Shown: positions 47,397 to 59,892 of the stretch, piece after piece
Position numbering within the stretch: the stretch's first letter is position 1
How the letters are laid out: the number at the start of each line of letters is the position of its first letter
Made by a program: the position numbers and the translations under genes
Source of the DNA: Naganishia liquefaciens
Taxonomy: Eukaryota; Basidiomycota; Tremellomycetes; Filobasidiales; Filobasidiaceae
Direction of reading: 5' to 3'
Assembly (NCBI GenBank): GCA_013423385.1
Contig: BLZA01000040.1
Location: forward strand, 62,001-126,000
DNA length: 64,000 nt
Notes under the pieces: model-generated
What the model was told of the DNA's origin: nothing
Database searches by the model: none
What the model saw: the letters and a program-made list of their open reading frames with translations, nothing else

Positions 47397-47891
47397 GGTA
47401 TTATACCTTGAGGTAACTTTAGGATTATAGGGATGATGAAGGAATTCAAGGCGGCTGAACACAATGAGAATGCAGTGTACCCTGATGAAACCTGTACTAC
47501 CTTCACGAGCGTCGATCGCGCTCTACGGAAGCAATTGAAGGTTGTGGTGGCGAATTGAACAATCTGATAACTGTCGCTGATAGTGCGATTATAGTAGTGA
47601 TGGCGAATGCATGCATACCGTCGAGTAATTGCTCAAGTAACAGTTGGGGTGACAGCTCGAGTAACGTGCTCGATATCGATTCCGAAGCGTCTCAGGGTAG
47701 ATGACAGCGCAACACAAGACAATTCATCAGGTGCCCTCTAGTAGACACGCGGGACGCCGGAAATATCGCGATCGCGGCGGAGATCCCTATCCCTTACAGT
47801 CCACCCAAGGTCTGCGACAGGATAGCATACTACACAAGGACCGTAAGGACCAAACTATCTCGACATACAGAACATCGGAATGACACCCACT
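47397..47891. other. Intergenic region between Dot1 and orphan gene
   Basis: About 495 bases; Dot1 promoter and the 3' end of the upstream minus-strand gene. No strong TATA box and no repeat recognised. Confidence 0.5.
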
Positions 47892-48653
47892 TCAATCCTG
47901 CTTCAACTTTCTCTGTTTGACGGCTCCTTCGGAATTGCACCGCTTTCTTTGCAAGGAAAACTCGGCAGGAGGCAATGCTGTAGATAAAGTCGCGCCAGGC
48001 GGAAGACAGGCTTCGGTCGAAGCAGAGACCCAGCTTTGTTCTTGACTGACTGGATTCGAGATCCCGGAAATCTTCTCTGTTCGCGCAGAAGCGGTAGAAG
48101 ATGTTACCTCTGGTATAGAGGCTCCGGCAGAGGGTGGAAGCGTAGCCTTGCTGTTCAGATCGGAATCTTGCGAGCTTTCCGCTCCAGTGCTTCGAAATGA
48201 TATTCGACAGAGAGCCTTCGCTATGTTTTTCCAGGAAAGCGGTACAGGTGCAAGAGGCGGATGAAACAAAATATTCAGCAGATTGCTTTCAACCCACGCA
48301 TGTGGTTCACCCTTCTCAAGCTCGGAGTCGCAACGATCAAGGAGATCTATTATCGATGCATAGAGCCCATTGCGTTTCTCTTCTATGTTGGCTTTCCCTG
48401 GAAAATTAGCTTCCTGTGCAAACTCATGCTCGAGCATGCTGGCCGCGCTTTGAACTTGGTTGACTCTCTTCCGAATCCCTTCGGGCAGACTTCTGAAAGC
48501 GGCACTGGTTCTGTGCAACCATAGTGCGTTAGACAGCCCTTCACATTCGTGTTCCTCAAACTTGAACTTGATTTCTTCAACAATTCTGTCGTCACTAGCG
48601 AATCTTGTGATCGCCCTCAAGAGGTCCTCATTTGTATATAGTCTCGATGTCAT
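47892..48653 (-). CDS. Unknown protein, single exon
   Basis: Not recognised. A 253-residue intronless frame starting MTSRLYTNEDLLRAITRF. The first 170 residues look globular and helical (FKFEEHECEGLSNALWLHR, SLPEGIRKRVNQVQSAASML, ASIIDLLDRCDSELEKGEPH). The C-terminal third is Ser/Ala/Pro-rich and ends in a basic stretch (QRKRCNSEGAVKQRKLKQD) that could be a nuclear signal. Composition and length argue for a real gene even though nearly all neighbours are split. An opposite-strand frame (48460-48951) overlaps it but looks like a shadow. Tandem with Dot1 on the minus strand. Confidence 0.55.
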   Translation of the reverse strand: MTSRLYTNEDLLRAITRFASDDRIVEEIKFKFEEHECEGLSNALWLHRTSAAFRSLPEGIRKRVNQVQSAASMLEHEFAQEANFPGKANIEEKRNGLYASIIDLLDRCDSELEKGEPHAWVESNLLNILFHPPLAPVPLSWKNIAKALCRISFRSTGAESSQDSDLNSKATLPPSAGASIPEVTSSTASARTEKISGISNPVSQEQSWVSASTEACLPPGATLSTALPPAEFSLQRKRCNSEGAVKQRKLKQD

Positions 48654-49853
48654 GCCCTATTTCGGGGAGCGCGAAGCCTTCACAATGCCAACGATTCGGG
48701 TGGAAGCGAGCCTCTGCTTTGGCGCGATTAAGAATGTGACCAATATGCACAATTCCGCGAGGCCTCTCAGGTGTCACAAGCAGGCCTTTATTCAAGCACT
48801 TATAGCTTTACAGTCATTGAGGAAAATCGTAAACGCCAGAAGAGAAGCTTCTCAGCCTCACCCGAGTCAGATCTGTCTCTGTAGGGCACAAAGGATTTCC
48901 ATGCGAGGGACATTGTTCAGCTATCTCGTCCCCGATTCCAGGACACCCTGAAGATCTTTCCGCCGCTGAATATGTTGTTTCCCTTGATCCAATTTCCCAA
49001 GCATTAGTTGTTCGAAAGGATTAGATTTTCTAGACAAGTCGGAGGTTCTTGAAGGCTTCGAAGGTGTGCGTATGCAGATAAAGGACTTCAAGTTCTTGGC
49101 AATATCGCAGCCACAAAATGAAAGGGGCCTGTCATATCAGTCCTTTCACCAAAGCCGACTTTACATCTTGGCTTCTCGAACGGGACCCTGTCCGTTTTCT
49201 CGGAACCCTGAATCCATGTTCTGACTGACTCCGCCTATACAGCCGTCACCTCTCACTTGTCACGTAATTCTGCTTTACAGGGCACAGAAGATTTATCGAA
49301 GGGGTAAAGCGATTAAGAAGCTCAATTTCTCGAGACGGTTGTAGGCGCAGAGTTGCATCTTTTCCTGTCGACGAGTTATCAAACGCCATCAAGGTTGTTG
49401 AAGAGGCAATCCTCCGATCCGCTCTCAGCTTCAAGCCAAATCACGAGCCACGCTTGGCGAATGCATGCCCTCTGCATTCCCCCCATATTGTTGAATCTCT
49501 CTGTTATTCTGGCTGAAACCGAAGAGACTGGCGAGGGACCTTCAATCGACAGTCGGATTCTCGAGTCTGCCGGATACGATGCGAATAGTAAGCTACAACG
49601 GAAGGATTCTGTATATGTGTACAGTGATACATCAGGCTTGCGTCACAATTGCTACAGCTCCTACTACCGTGTCTAAATTCGTGGACATGGCGCGACTCGT
49701 GGGTTTATTTAAGCTACAATTGCTAGAGATCGCAGACAGCAGCCAGCTGTATCAAGCGATGACGATATGTGCTTTAAAGATCGATTGGATCCCATTATAC
49801 GCTAGAATGCCAAGAGGTCAGCGTCCGGGATATTCAATCCGCGATGAGAATAC
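48654..49853. other. Intergenic region of 1.2 kb, no secure gene
   Basis: A minus-strand stretch at 49246-49434 (SSTTLMAFDNSSTGKD) and a plus-strand frame at 49353-49676 have some protein-like composition but no splice partners or motifs. A decayed gene or short unknown gene cannot be excluded. Confidence 0.35.
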
Positions 49854-52572
49854 TCACAAGAAATGAGTGTGGATTCTTGAAGCGGGATGCACGTCCATTT
49901 CCTCTAGTTTGAAACCGTTGAGCTCGTCCTTGATCTGCTGTGCCAACTGTGGCGTCAAGCGATTACACGTGGCTGGTTCACTCCTTCTGTCATACACTTC
50001 CGCGTGGAATGTGTGGTAGATGGCACACTCAGGCGCCCAGTTGATGTTTCGTTTTTCGACCGGAGGCGAGGTCACCGATCGATGAGGTTTTGTTCCAGGA
50101 CGAGAATCGAAACTGGTCAAAACGGGGGCGGAAGAATTCAGGCCAGGATTGGAATATGGGAAATTGAGTCGGTCCGCCAGAGGTTCACGATCGATATTAC
50201 TTTCGAAAGGCGAGAAAGATTGCGAGAAAGGATCGTAGGTCGACGCAGTTCTTTCCATTCTCCTGTCCACAATGTCTGGATCTTGCTGGAAGGGTTTGGA
50301 CGGGAATTCCATATCTCGATCATCAGCATTCTCTGAAGACTTTGCTCGCGGTCGAGGCCAATGCGGCGGCGGACCGAGATGAGATCCAGCATCGTAGGTG
50401 ACCGCCCCTGATAAGGTGCAGGTTAGTATGGCTGAGCGAATGGGCGCGAGGGCATAACCTACTCTTCAGGATTCCCCTGACTGGTACCGCATAACGGTCG
50501 CGGTAAGATCTGCCCCAAACATACTCCCCGTCGTCTTCGCTTGCATCGTCGTAAGCTGACATCTCGTCCTCGTCGTAATCGCCATGCTGATACTCGACGG
50601 TCTCCGGTGCATCTCCGTACTGGTCGTGCTCTGAGGTTACGTTTTGGCTTTCTTCTCCCCGTAGGGAGAACTGTGAAAGCTGCGCTGCAACCGCATCGAC
50701 GTCATCGACATCGCTGACGGGATGCTCAGGGCGCTGCGCTTGCACCGTACTTTCATCCCCATATGCCGCAGCAGGAGGCGCTTGCCGATTGGCTCTAGCT
50801 GCCGCCGCTGCTCTTCGCGCTTCTTCCGTTTTCGTACGAAGAGTATGTTGACGGGCCAATTTGGCCGCAGGCGTCAGATCGTCCGCGATTTGTCCGTCTG
50901 CGGTGGAGGAGGCAAAGTTGGATGACGAATCCGCAGACGGGCTTTTTGATCCGCCGAATAGGCTCTTCTTTTTCTTCTTTTCCTTCTTTGGCTTGCTGAA
51001 TGTATCGTCCTCCATCTTGGGTTCTGGAACGATGACTCCATCTTCATCATCCCGGTTCTTAAAAATTCTTGAGATCCCAGCCATGCTATAAATGACGGGA
51101 ATCAGCCAGTGTTACACAGCTGTAACGCAGGATACCCACCTATTTCTCCGTGCAAGCTTCCCCAATGCGCCCATCTTCCTGATCATCATACTTGCAGAAG
51201 AAACCGTGGATCCTATAGAGATGTTGTCCGTTGAGGCATTCCTCATGCTGAACAGATTCCGTTTCCCCTTTCCAGCATTGCCATTCAAAGGTTCGATAAA
51301 ACTTGGCGCAAAGCTGGAATTACTCGGTCGACGATAGCCTAGACCGGGATGGGGCTGTGATGCGGATGGTGACTGTGATTGTTGAGGATTCGATACAGAT
51401 CTCGCGGAAGGCGGAGGCGGATGTGGCAGGCCAGCCGGTGCGGATCCCAAGCTTGGCAGCCCGCCATGCTGGAGGTCTCCTATCGGCGACGAAATGGTAA
51501 ACCCGTTAGTCTTGTCCTTGTCCTTGTCCTTGTCCTTGTCCTTGTCCTTGTCCTTGTCCTTGTCCTTCTCCGAGTTCTTGTTCAAGGCGCGCTGTAGACG
51601 TCCTTTCAGGCCTCCACTACTGGAAGAGCTCTCTACCTTTCCTTGAGACAGGGACTGAGGCTGAACATTGGTCGTCCTCGTGGGGCGTTCTGGCGAAATA
51701 ACGGGAGCAAGCGGGATCTTAGCAGACGAAGCGGCAATGATGTGCTGTGGCGTTGATACCGAATTGCCGGTCATGAAACTGGAAGTACCGCTCTGATTGA
51801 GAGTCGGATACACCATCGCTCCAACGCTGCTAGTGGACGAGGATTGCCGTCTGTGAGTCGATTCGGCAGTGTTCTTGATTGTCGGATTACTTGCTGAATT
51901 CGCATCGGCTTCTATTCCGATTGCCGACGGGGTTGTCCCCGCAGGGGTGGACACGGATCTTTGCGTCTGCGCTTGTGCTGATTGCATCTCCTCGATTTCA
52001 TTCGTCAATTTCGGTACGGGAATCCTTCCTGCTCGTGCCGCGCTCCCGACTTTAGCCTCCACGGTGACGCTGCTTCTAGAATCGGTGGTCTCATTGCTTT
52101 CTACTCTCGGGCGTTCGCAGTGCTGCTCTGCGGTTCTTGGCGTTTGTAAGGCGGTGTCTCTAGGGCTTCTCGATTCGGCCGGTAAGGTCAGCGGCAGTAC
52201 TGTAGAAGCTGAGATCGAGTTCAGGGATCTGGCATTCGCTGACAGATCTCCATCGCTAGATTTCGATCGTTTCATGTTGCCGGGTTGACGGCGATAAGGA
52301 TGATAGGGCTGGGGAGGTGCAGGAATCGAAGGTACGTTGGCTGAGTTTGAGGAGGTTCCTGAGGATATACGTAGACGATTGGCAGCATGCTGGGTTTCAA
52401 GAGGTGTAGAGGATCGCGTATCCTCGAAGGATGGGCTGTGAGCGATCACCATTCCTTGATACGCAGCCTGCCACGCTTGTTGATGTTGCGGGGAGAGATT
52501 GGCGTGCTGTTGATGGATGTCGTACATCCCGGGCACGATCGACTGCTGATCAATCTGAGACGTGATGGGCAT
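49854..52572 (-). CDS. Bni4-like bud-neck scaffold protein
   Basis: Probable scaffold linking protein phosphatase 1 to septin or chitin-synthesis sites. Three exons are visible. Exon 1 is Ser/Gln-rich, with a (Lys-Asp)9 run and then MRNASTDNISIGSTVSSASM. Its end joins exon 2 as GALGKLARRNSMAGISRIF, a stretch I recall as conserved in fungal homologues. Exon 2 has a Lys run (KPKKEKKKKKSLFGGSK) and ends YAVPVRGILK. The final exon carries KRNINWAPECAIYHTF, which includes an RVxF-type phosphatase-docking pattern (RNINW), and ends with YDRRSEPATCNRLTPQLAQQ, EEMDVHPASRIHTHFL, matching the Bni4-type C-terminus. The start is uncertain: MPITSQIDQQSIVPG at 52572 is used, but an acceptor site at 52582 suggests an upstream coding or leader exon. 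Family naming rests on memory of the C-terminal motif. Confidence 0.65.
51511..51564 (-). repeat. Hexanucleotide microsatellite encoding Lys-Asp repeats
   Basis: Nine perfect CTTGTC units (AAGGAC... on the coding strand), bounded by a single variant CTTCTC. Encodes nine Lys-Asp pairs in frame; hexamer length keeps the reading frame when units are gained or lost. Confidence 0.9.
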
Positions 52573-52581
52573 AGGTTGGAC

Positions 52582-53947
52582 CTGTGATTTGGACCCCTGC
52601 TGACATTGCCAAATGCAGCGCAACGCACGTCAGCCGGAACGTCTTTCCACTCAGCTCTGCTACCGACGAACCGCAAAGATACGATCTGCCACAACTCGAT
52701 CTGAAGATGTGCGTAGATGGAGTTGTGGCCGAGAGTACGGGCTCTCCACGGTTGCCATCGCTCAGATGCTGGGCTGCCGGAAATCGGAAAGCAATTTTCA
52801 GAGACCCGTCGACTCTGAATGCCAAAGTTACTCACAATGTGAAGGGAATGTTGGTAGACGTTCCACCTATACACGAGCGAGTTGTCCTCCTTGGACTCGC
52901 CAGGGCATAGCCGTCCTATCCAAATGCGCTGGCCGCCTGACGTATCGATGATGTGATGGATGCAGGCGTCTCCTCTTCCTTCTGTTCGCCTTCCCAGGCA
53001 GCCACAATCCCTTTGCGCCGTCCGCGGTCACGATTTATCGGCTGGGGAGCTGGCTGGGGCGAAGAAGTGATCGGCTCGGGGCGGAGCAAACGAGGGAGGT
53101 TTCGATTGATGAGCTGTCGCGCAAGTTCTTCCTATTGTCCTTTAGATGACACTGCTGGTCCGTCGGACGGGTCGGTGCCGTTGGGTGTAATGTTGAGTCT
53201 CGATGAATGCGGAGACGCGATAGTGAGTACGTCGAGTGAGTGGATGGATGTCAGGCCTCCGTTCTCAGATGCGATAGGATACGGTTCAAAAGCTGATTCA
53301 AGAATTTGTTCGGTGCAGTGCTTAGCACATCAGCTAACACATTCTTGTTGTTCCGTGATCCGTCGTTCTCCGCAATTATGGGCACAGCCTGCGAAATCGC
53401 CTGGATCGCCCAAACTTTGGAACGCTAGGACAGCTGCTAGGACTTCTTTCCCCTATTTTAGCGTAGATTTCAGGCCATTACAGAATAGCGAGGTACCGTC
53501 TGACGCGTCGCAGTCAGCGGACTCCTGATCGCGCGTCAGCTAGAACTTGTACATATAGCTTGAGCTCTCCAATTGCAGGGCAAGAAGCTGATCAGGGCGC
53601 GTCTTGAAGCCCTGCAGGTGATCTGCATACCTTTCGCAGCAGAAAAGCTGGCAACAGACCAACACGAAGACAGTCTCGAAGCCCTAAGAGAAACGTGCTC
53701 CTCGCGAGGTCGACTGGCGCCCTGGCTGCCGCTCTGCCTGCGAACCGCGTTCAATGGTTGCTGCGCATATGACGTGACCAGAAACGAGGGCAACTGCTGA
53801 ATGGCAGAAAGGAGGACACACCATGAGTGACCTTGAACGGGACATGTGTAGGATATAGTCTACATCTCGCATTACAACTCCTTGATTATCGTCCGATTGT
53901 ACAACAGCCCTTCAAGCATACTGGAACGGCGCGTAATCCCATCTATC
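52582..53947. other. Region upstream of the Bni4-like gene
   Basis: Probably holds the leader (and perhaps a first exon) of the Bni4-like gene and the 3' end of the next minus-strand gene. A long plus-strand open frame (52953-53528, 191 codons) is antisense to that leader and has no motif. No mobile element recognised. Confidence 0.4.
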
Positions 53948-56330
53948 TTACGAAGCAGACAACACCTTGACGACGGTCTTGTCTTTGCGATCCAGACTCT
54001 CCTTCTGATCGAAATCGTCCTTGATGTCCAGTGCGTCTTCCGAATTGGTTGCGTACAACCTTTCTGGCGCGTCACCACGTTCCGCCGCGCCTGCGATAGC
54101 TTCGGCGTCCTTCTCCTCGGTGATGCGTAGGTTTCGAGGTCTGGGACAAAGAGACGACTCAGCAACATGACACTCAACATGCCAATCATACTTACCTCAA
54201 GACCTTCAACTCCAAGATGCGCAAAGTACACAGCAGGATTATAACCAGAATCCACAACCCAATCGAGACTTTCCAGCCCGCCTTGTAGTGGGGGGCTTCT
54301 TTTGCCGGCCATATGTACACTTGACTCCAAGAAGCTGCGTGAGGCTCAAGTGTCAGTGCTCTAAGTCATGGCTGGTCTGCGAGTGCTGCTCACAGATTGC
54401 ATAGTACAAGGCGATAGCCCAGCCGAGAATAAAGGCCCGTTGTTCTGCATCGTGTGGACACAGGTCCGATAGCCAACTGAAGATGGGCGGAGCGGTCGCC
54501 AACACAGTGAAGGAAATGAAGACTGAAGCACCGCATGAGCTCGGGGTGTCGACAGTATGGCGAGCGCGTAGACTCACAACTGAAGTACTTGGCCCCATCG
54601 CTAACGTTCCAAACCGACAGAATGATAGCGGGAATCAAGCCAATAAACTGGATGGGAATTCGCATGTCAATAACGAACTCTGGCCCATCATCAATGATGA
54701 GCGAAACTCACAGCCTGAACCATCACGATGAGCCATCGAGTATGGAAGTAGTCACTGAAGAATGCGTAGATCCAAACGCAGGCGACTGAAATGCGAATTA
54801 GCCCATCAAACTCGATCGTAAGGCCTTCAAGCTAGCTTTCTCACCTGCCAGAGCATTGCCTCCAATGGGAATGATGAGAACGTCATTGGTGCTCCAGACC
54901 GGGGTTCCGTCGGCATGCTTGAGAGCCTTTAGCCACAAATTGAAGTCTAAAGCCAACACTATCAGATCAAATGCCAATGCACATAAACCGGCTCCAGGAC
55001 GCTGTACTTACACTGGTATCCTGCCTGAGCAAGTACAGTGGCAACGTAGAGGCAGGGAATCAAGTAGAAAAGCGGCAATTTGACACTTCTTTTCACTGTG
55101 GCCCAGGTGAACTTCTTGTTACTGGCTCGCTTGAATCGTGCGGTCCTCGCGACCGCAATCTCGTAATGGTGAGGCTTCAGCCAGATGGCCCACCGATTAG
55201 GCTTGTCTGGCCAGTTGGGAATCATGACGAAACCAGCGAGGCCCAGCGCCACCGTCATGATTGCGTTGATGACGAACAGCCACCTGTGCGCGCGGGTCAG
55301 CGAGGCCGTTGGAAAATAGAAATCCATGTTCATACCTCCATCCGGCCATGCCAAGATGATTGTCCATCGTTGACTTGATTGCGGTTTGCAAGGCATTGGA
55401 CAACATGGAGCCTGTGGATAGTGCAATGCGCGTTGTACATGTGATTAGACGAAGACAACAAGCAGTTATGCCGATGAACCTACCAATGGATTGGCAACTA
55501 TGATAGAAGCCAATCCTGAGGGCTAATTCGTGAGGAGTATACTGTATAACATAGGATTAGAGACTGTCTCGCTTATCTTCGTGCTTCGCTGATGACACAT
55601 ACCCAGGACACTATTGGTCAAGGTGAAGCCAGTCAGTGTGCGGCCTGGTTACAATAGCACGCCGGCAACCTACTGAGTAGAGTGACCGTTCCCGGATAGG
55701 CGGAACTCTCGAACACACCCAAAAAGGCTCGAAGCGCGTAGACCTGTTTGACGTTTGTCGACATGGCGATCAGACCGGTCAAAATTCCCCATCCGATCTC
55801 GAGGCATGGAAGCCATAAGTTGGGGCGGAAGTACGTGATGGCGATTTGCGATGGGATCAAGAAAATGCAGTCTATCGCGCAAGATGTCATTTGGTGGAAA
55901 AATGGCCTGTATGACGCTAAACTTACAACCCACGGAGAAATAAGTGGTGAAGTAATTGTACTCGTTGCCGTACATGTTGAGGTCCTCCTTCATGCCACTG
56001 ACGTCTAAGGAAGCAGCAGTTGAGAGATATTTTCTCACCAGAAAGTTCGTGCGTAACTCACACGCCGAAGAGATATTGGTTTGATCTAAACAAGGGAAAT
56101 CGTGCGAGATGTCAGTTGTGCGTGAGTGGTCCAACGCAATCACACTGACCAAGGTACTTGATGATCTGGCTCAGGCATCCGAAAGTCATGAGAAACATAT
56201 CGAGCCTTCGAACAAAGGCTCGCTCTTCTTTCGACTTGTGGTTCGACACTACCGCTCCCGTTTGAGGGTCAATGGACTCGTCGGCAGAGGCGCCATCTCT
56301 CGCCTGTTGTTTGCGCTTGAGGGACCACAT
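53948..56330 (-). CDS. Dal5-like organic anion transporter, second copy
   Basis: Major-facilitator permease of the anion:cation symporter family; substrate unknown. The start MWSLKRKQQARDGASADES has a TATA box about 115 bases upstream. Marks: RRLDMFLMTFGCLSQIIKYL, DQTNISSAYVSGMKEDLNMY, CIFLIPSQIAITYFRPNLWL, ALRAFLGVFESSAYPGTVTL, WRWLFVINAIMTVALGLAGF, then LPLFYLIPCLYVATVLAQA, helices to YIWPAKEAPHYKAGWKVSIG and a hydrophilic acidic C-terminus (ITEEKDAEAIAGAAERGDA) ending VVKVLSAS. About a dozen short introns; the joint after DMF...KYL to DQTN restores the family consensus. The last exon is read in the frame giving RNLRITEEKD, ending at 53948. It follows the Bni4-like gene in the same direction and is divergent from the FAD oxidoreductase gene. 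Confidence 0.86.
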
Positions 56331-57757
56331 TTCGGGGTCGCTTGATGTCGCACTCGAGCAATGAAAGGTAGAAGGTTCAGTTGCACCGAGGAGTGGATCA
56401 GTTTCCGAGCAGTGCCTCGATGGTAGTGGGTCGAAGATGGTCTCTATATATGGACAACACTATCAGCTTCAAATGAGGCATGGCATGTCTGTGATGGCTT
56501 GCCGTTATCTCGAGCTTTCCCTTTGCGCCTTATCGACCGCGTCGTGGTCCTGACAGTCTGGGAGGCTTGCGGCGAAGGATCATTGTGCAATTCGCTTTCG
56601 ATATCAGCTGAGGTCGACGCACCCCAAAGGTGAGCTCGGCCCGACTCCATAGGCGGATTCGGGCGTGATGGTTCTCGGGATGCTCCTCGGGATGGCTTCG
56701 GGATGCCAGAGCTAATTGTGCTGTTCGGGCTCAGCTCGAGTTCCGTCTATCGGGCAGGAAAAGGAAGACTCACGAAGAGGAACAAGAGACCGGCAAATGA
56801 CAAAGGATAAACAGCTGTCAGCTGAGTCGCCCTCCCGGAATCAAGCCTCGTCCTGTGGAATAACTTCAACGGCAAATTTCAGCTACGGGTTACACAATCG
56901 CTCTCAGAATAGCCCGATATCCCTGATAGGCGTCCTGCTTGACTTGCCCCAGACCTTGCCGATGCTGTAACCTTTCCCTCGATCGCTTTGGTATCATCAA
57001 GGCCGGGAAGGCTGCCGGTAGAGAAAACGAACTAGAAGTCAAGTATGCGTTTCAATCAACGCCGTTATCGATCCCGCGCGTTTGATTGCCGATTGTACAG
57101 TGATCCCGGCTCATGACGAGCTGTGAGACGCCTATCGTTCGGACTACGCCGTCCCCCAATCTCTCCTCACAGCATGCATTCATCAGTATCCTCCCTTCGC
57201 TTAGCGCCGTCCAGTTCGCTGGCCTCTCGTTTCATAGTCATCTTGCTTTTTAGCCGCAGATTTGCCTTGACAACGGCCAGCTATGTACAGCACATCCCGT
57301 TCGGGATGGTCCCGGGATCGCATCGACGTCGTCCGTTCCAGGATATCGATTTTGACCTACCCACACTGGTCAGGTCGTCAGGTGATAGCCAGGGAATCGC
57401 GCGACTGCGGTTCGGTTGACCGCGGGATAGGGGACTCTACTGGTGTATCGACCTCATATCTCTAAAGGGATATCTCGAAAGCGGAGAAGACCGTTAAGAT
57501 CCTACCGTCAAGTCAGCAACCATCGCATTTTCAGGACTGGCCGAGAAGAGCGTTGAGTGCCGAGGGGAAAGTGTACAACTGGAGCATTCTGCCTACCCCC
57601 GAAGGAGCGTCTTCTGCGCACCACCTATATTATCCCCTGTGCGTGCCGTCTGTAGGAGCAGGGGAGGCCGCATCAGCCCTGACATATTACCAAAGATTCT
57701 GACAGCCTTAGAAAGTGCTTGACATCTCTTCTTCATCGAGTAGCTGGTCGAAGCAAG
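56331..57757. other. Divergent promoter region with TATA box
   Basis: About 1.4 kb between divergent transporter and oxidoreductase genes. TATATATG-type sequence at 56445-56452 (minus strand) is the likely transporter promoter. Open frames at 56444-56650 and 57123-57419 have no motifs. Confidence 0.5.
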
Positions 57758-59892
57758 ATGGTCTTCAACAACGATAAATCCCAACCTTTCCCCGTACCGC
57801 TCGGAATCTTGTCGGTATGGCAACGTTCGACACGCGACGACCCTTTAGTGAACATGGGAAGAGACGAACCCCTACCTGAAGAAGCGGATGTCGTGATTAT
57901 CGGCAGCGGTCTTTGCGGTAAGTCAGAGTCTCCTAACAGGCACTCACAGATACTAAGCGAATCCAAAACCCTGTAGGAGCCGTCACCGCCTTGTCTCTAC
58001 TGACCTCGGAGGACCGGCCAAAAACGGTCGTCATGCTCGAAGCTCGTGAGGCATGCTCCGGCGCTTCAGGACGAAATGCTGGACACTGTCGTCCCGATGC
58101 CTACAGAGGTTTTACCGCTTTTTCGAGGAAACATGGAGAGCAAGATGCAATGGAGATCCTGAAGTCCGAAAGGACAGTGTATGAATTGTCAGTAGCAGTT
58201 GCACATACGAAGTACCCTAGTCAAGAACAATAGCTGATTCGCGTCTGCACAAAGAGTCGACACTTTCGTCAAGAAGCACAACATCGAATGCGAGTGGACT
58301 CCGAGACCGACATACGAAGTCTGTCTAAGTAACGAATTTCAAGCCTATTCCAATCTCGCATATGACAATGTTGTCAAGAGACGAGGCGCCCAGGAAGTCA
58401 AGGTGCATGATGGAGATTCCGCTCCGACCGTGAGTACTCGGTGGTATTAAAGCAAAACCTTCTCTAAGTGCTGTGCTTCTGGTATTCCTAATTCAGACTA
58501 CTAGAGTTGGCGCTGCTCAAAAGGCATTTGAATGGCCGGCAGCAACGCTTAATCCCGCCAAGCTCTGCTACGCCGTCCACCGTCTGGCACTCGAGCAGGG
58601 TGGGTACAACGTGTATACCCACACTCCCGCCGTGTCCGTCACGGAGTCCGAGGTGGAGGAATCGTGGAAGGTCAATACCTCCAGAGGCAGCCTCCGAGCG
58701 AGAAAGGTGATTCATGCGACCAACGCATATGTATCGGCTCTCCTGCCAGAGCTGAAGGGCTTAGTAACCCCAACTAAGGGTACGCGCAGCCCAATCTCAT
58801 GCACCACGATGAGACTGACCGCTCATTTCACCTTTCCAGCGCAAGCGATCAAATTGTCTGTTCCGCCAGCGGGCCTAGAGTCTTTCCCTCGATTGGAAGG
58901 CTCTTATAGTTTACGCTATCTTCCCGAACACTTCTATTCTGTGTAAGTTATAATGGTTAGAGCAGATATCCAAGGCGCTGACTCTCGTTCTTCGGCTACC
59001 TCCAGAGCGCAACGGCCGGATAACTCGATTGTCCTTGGTACTTCTCGTGGATGGTTGGTACTTTTGGTCTTGAGGGCTGGGTTGACAGTCATTAAGTAAA
59101 TCTTCGAACAGGACTGGAATGCCAAAGGCTTTGCAAGAATCGCTCGCTAATAACGTAGACGACTCGGCTCCCATGGATGAAGTTACCAAGAACGCCTTTT
59201 CCACGTTCTCCAAGCTGTTCCCTTCCGCTGGATACGATGCCTCTCAAGCCGCAGCCACAGTAGAGCAAACCAGATCAGGTAGTGAGGCAAGGAATTCTAC
59301 TGGACTGGAGTACGCCTGGAGCGGGATTATCGGTGTAGTAAGTGCTTAGTACTGGCAGCCGAGGCTTGTTCTCCTAATGCAGCCTTGTCTCTAGACGACG
59401 GACTCCGTACCTTTCATAGGGGAAATTCCTGGAAAGGCTGGACAATACGTCGGCGCTGGATTCAACGGACACGGTACGTCTCTGTGGGCATGAGTTCCTG
59501 AATTCGGCTGACTGGTCTGGGCGCATTCAATCACTGGTTCCTCATCTTAACTTTGGCGTCTAGGAATGGTAAGCAGAAACTATGTATAATCAAATTCAGA
59601 TCCCCGGCTCATCGTTCTCATGCAGGCACGAATCTTCTTGTGTGCTCCTGCCTTGGCCCGAATTGTTCTGGGCGAGCGCATTGAGGACACCGATATCCCT
59701 CAAGCCTTTGCCATCACCTCAGAACGCTTGGAGAAGCTGAAAGAGACAATTCAACAAACAGCGTCCTCCCCTGTACCCGACAAGCCCTCGAGCGTCACCA
59801 TGAAAGAGCTTCAGGATCCTTTGGAGGCCATAGATTTACCAGAACTGCCCTTTGAAGGTGGGCAAAACGGACCTCTTGCTATAGCAGCATGA
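57758..59892 (+). CDS. FAD-dependent oxidoreductase, DAO family
   Basis: Amine or amino-acid oxidase-type flavoprotein of the DAO superfamily; substrate unknown. Motifs: the dinucleotide site DVVIIGSGLCGAVTALSLL (completed across the first intron), LEAREACSGASGRNAGHCRP, a substrate-domain segment NPAKLCYAVHRLALEQGGYN, VIHATNAYVSALLPEL, and the C-terminal flavin site GIIGVTTDSVPFIGEIPG with YVGAGFNGHGMARIFL. About nine exons, all phases agreeing. The start MVFNNDKSQPFPVPLGILSV is chosen, with no targeting signal; the in-frame ATG at 57719 is weaker. About 510 residues. The HCRPD stretch resembles fungal proteins of this class, which are often annotated as oxidoreductases of unknown substrate. 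Divergent from the transporter at 56330; a shared substrate is possible but not shown. Confidence 0.87.

Noticed and set aside
48460-48951. 163-codon plus-strand open frame
   Set aside because: Mostly antisense to the better-supported minus-strand orphan gene and without motifs.
52953-53528. 191-codon plus-strand open frame
   Set aside because: No motif, no plausible introns in a genome rich in introns, and antisense to the likely leader of the Bni4-like gene; composition looks like chance.
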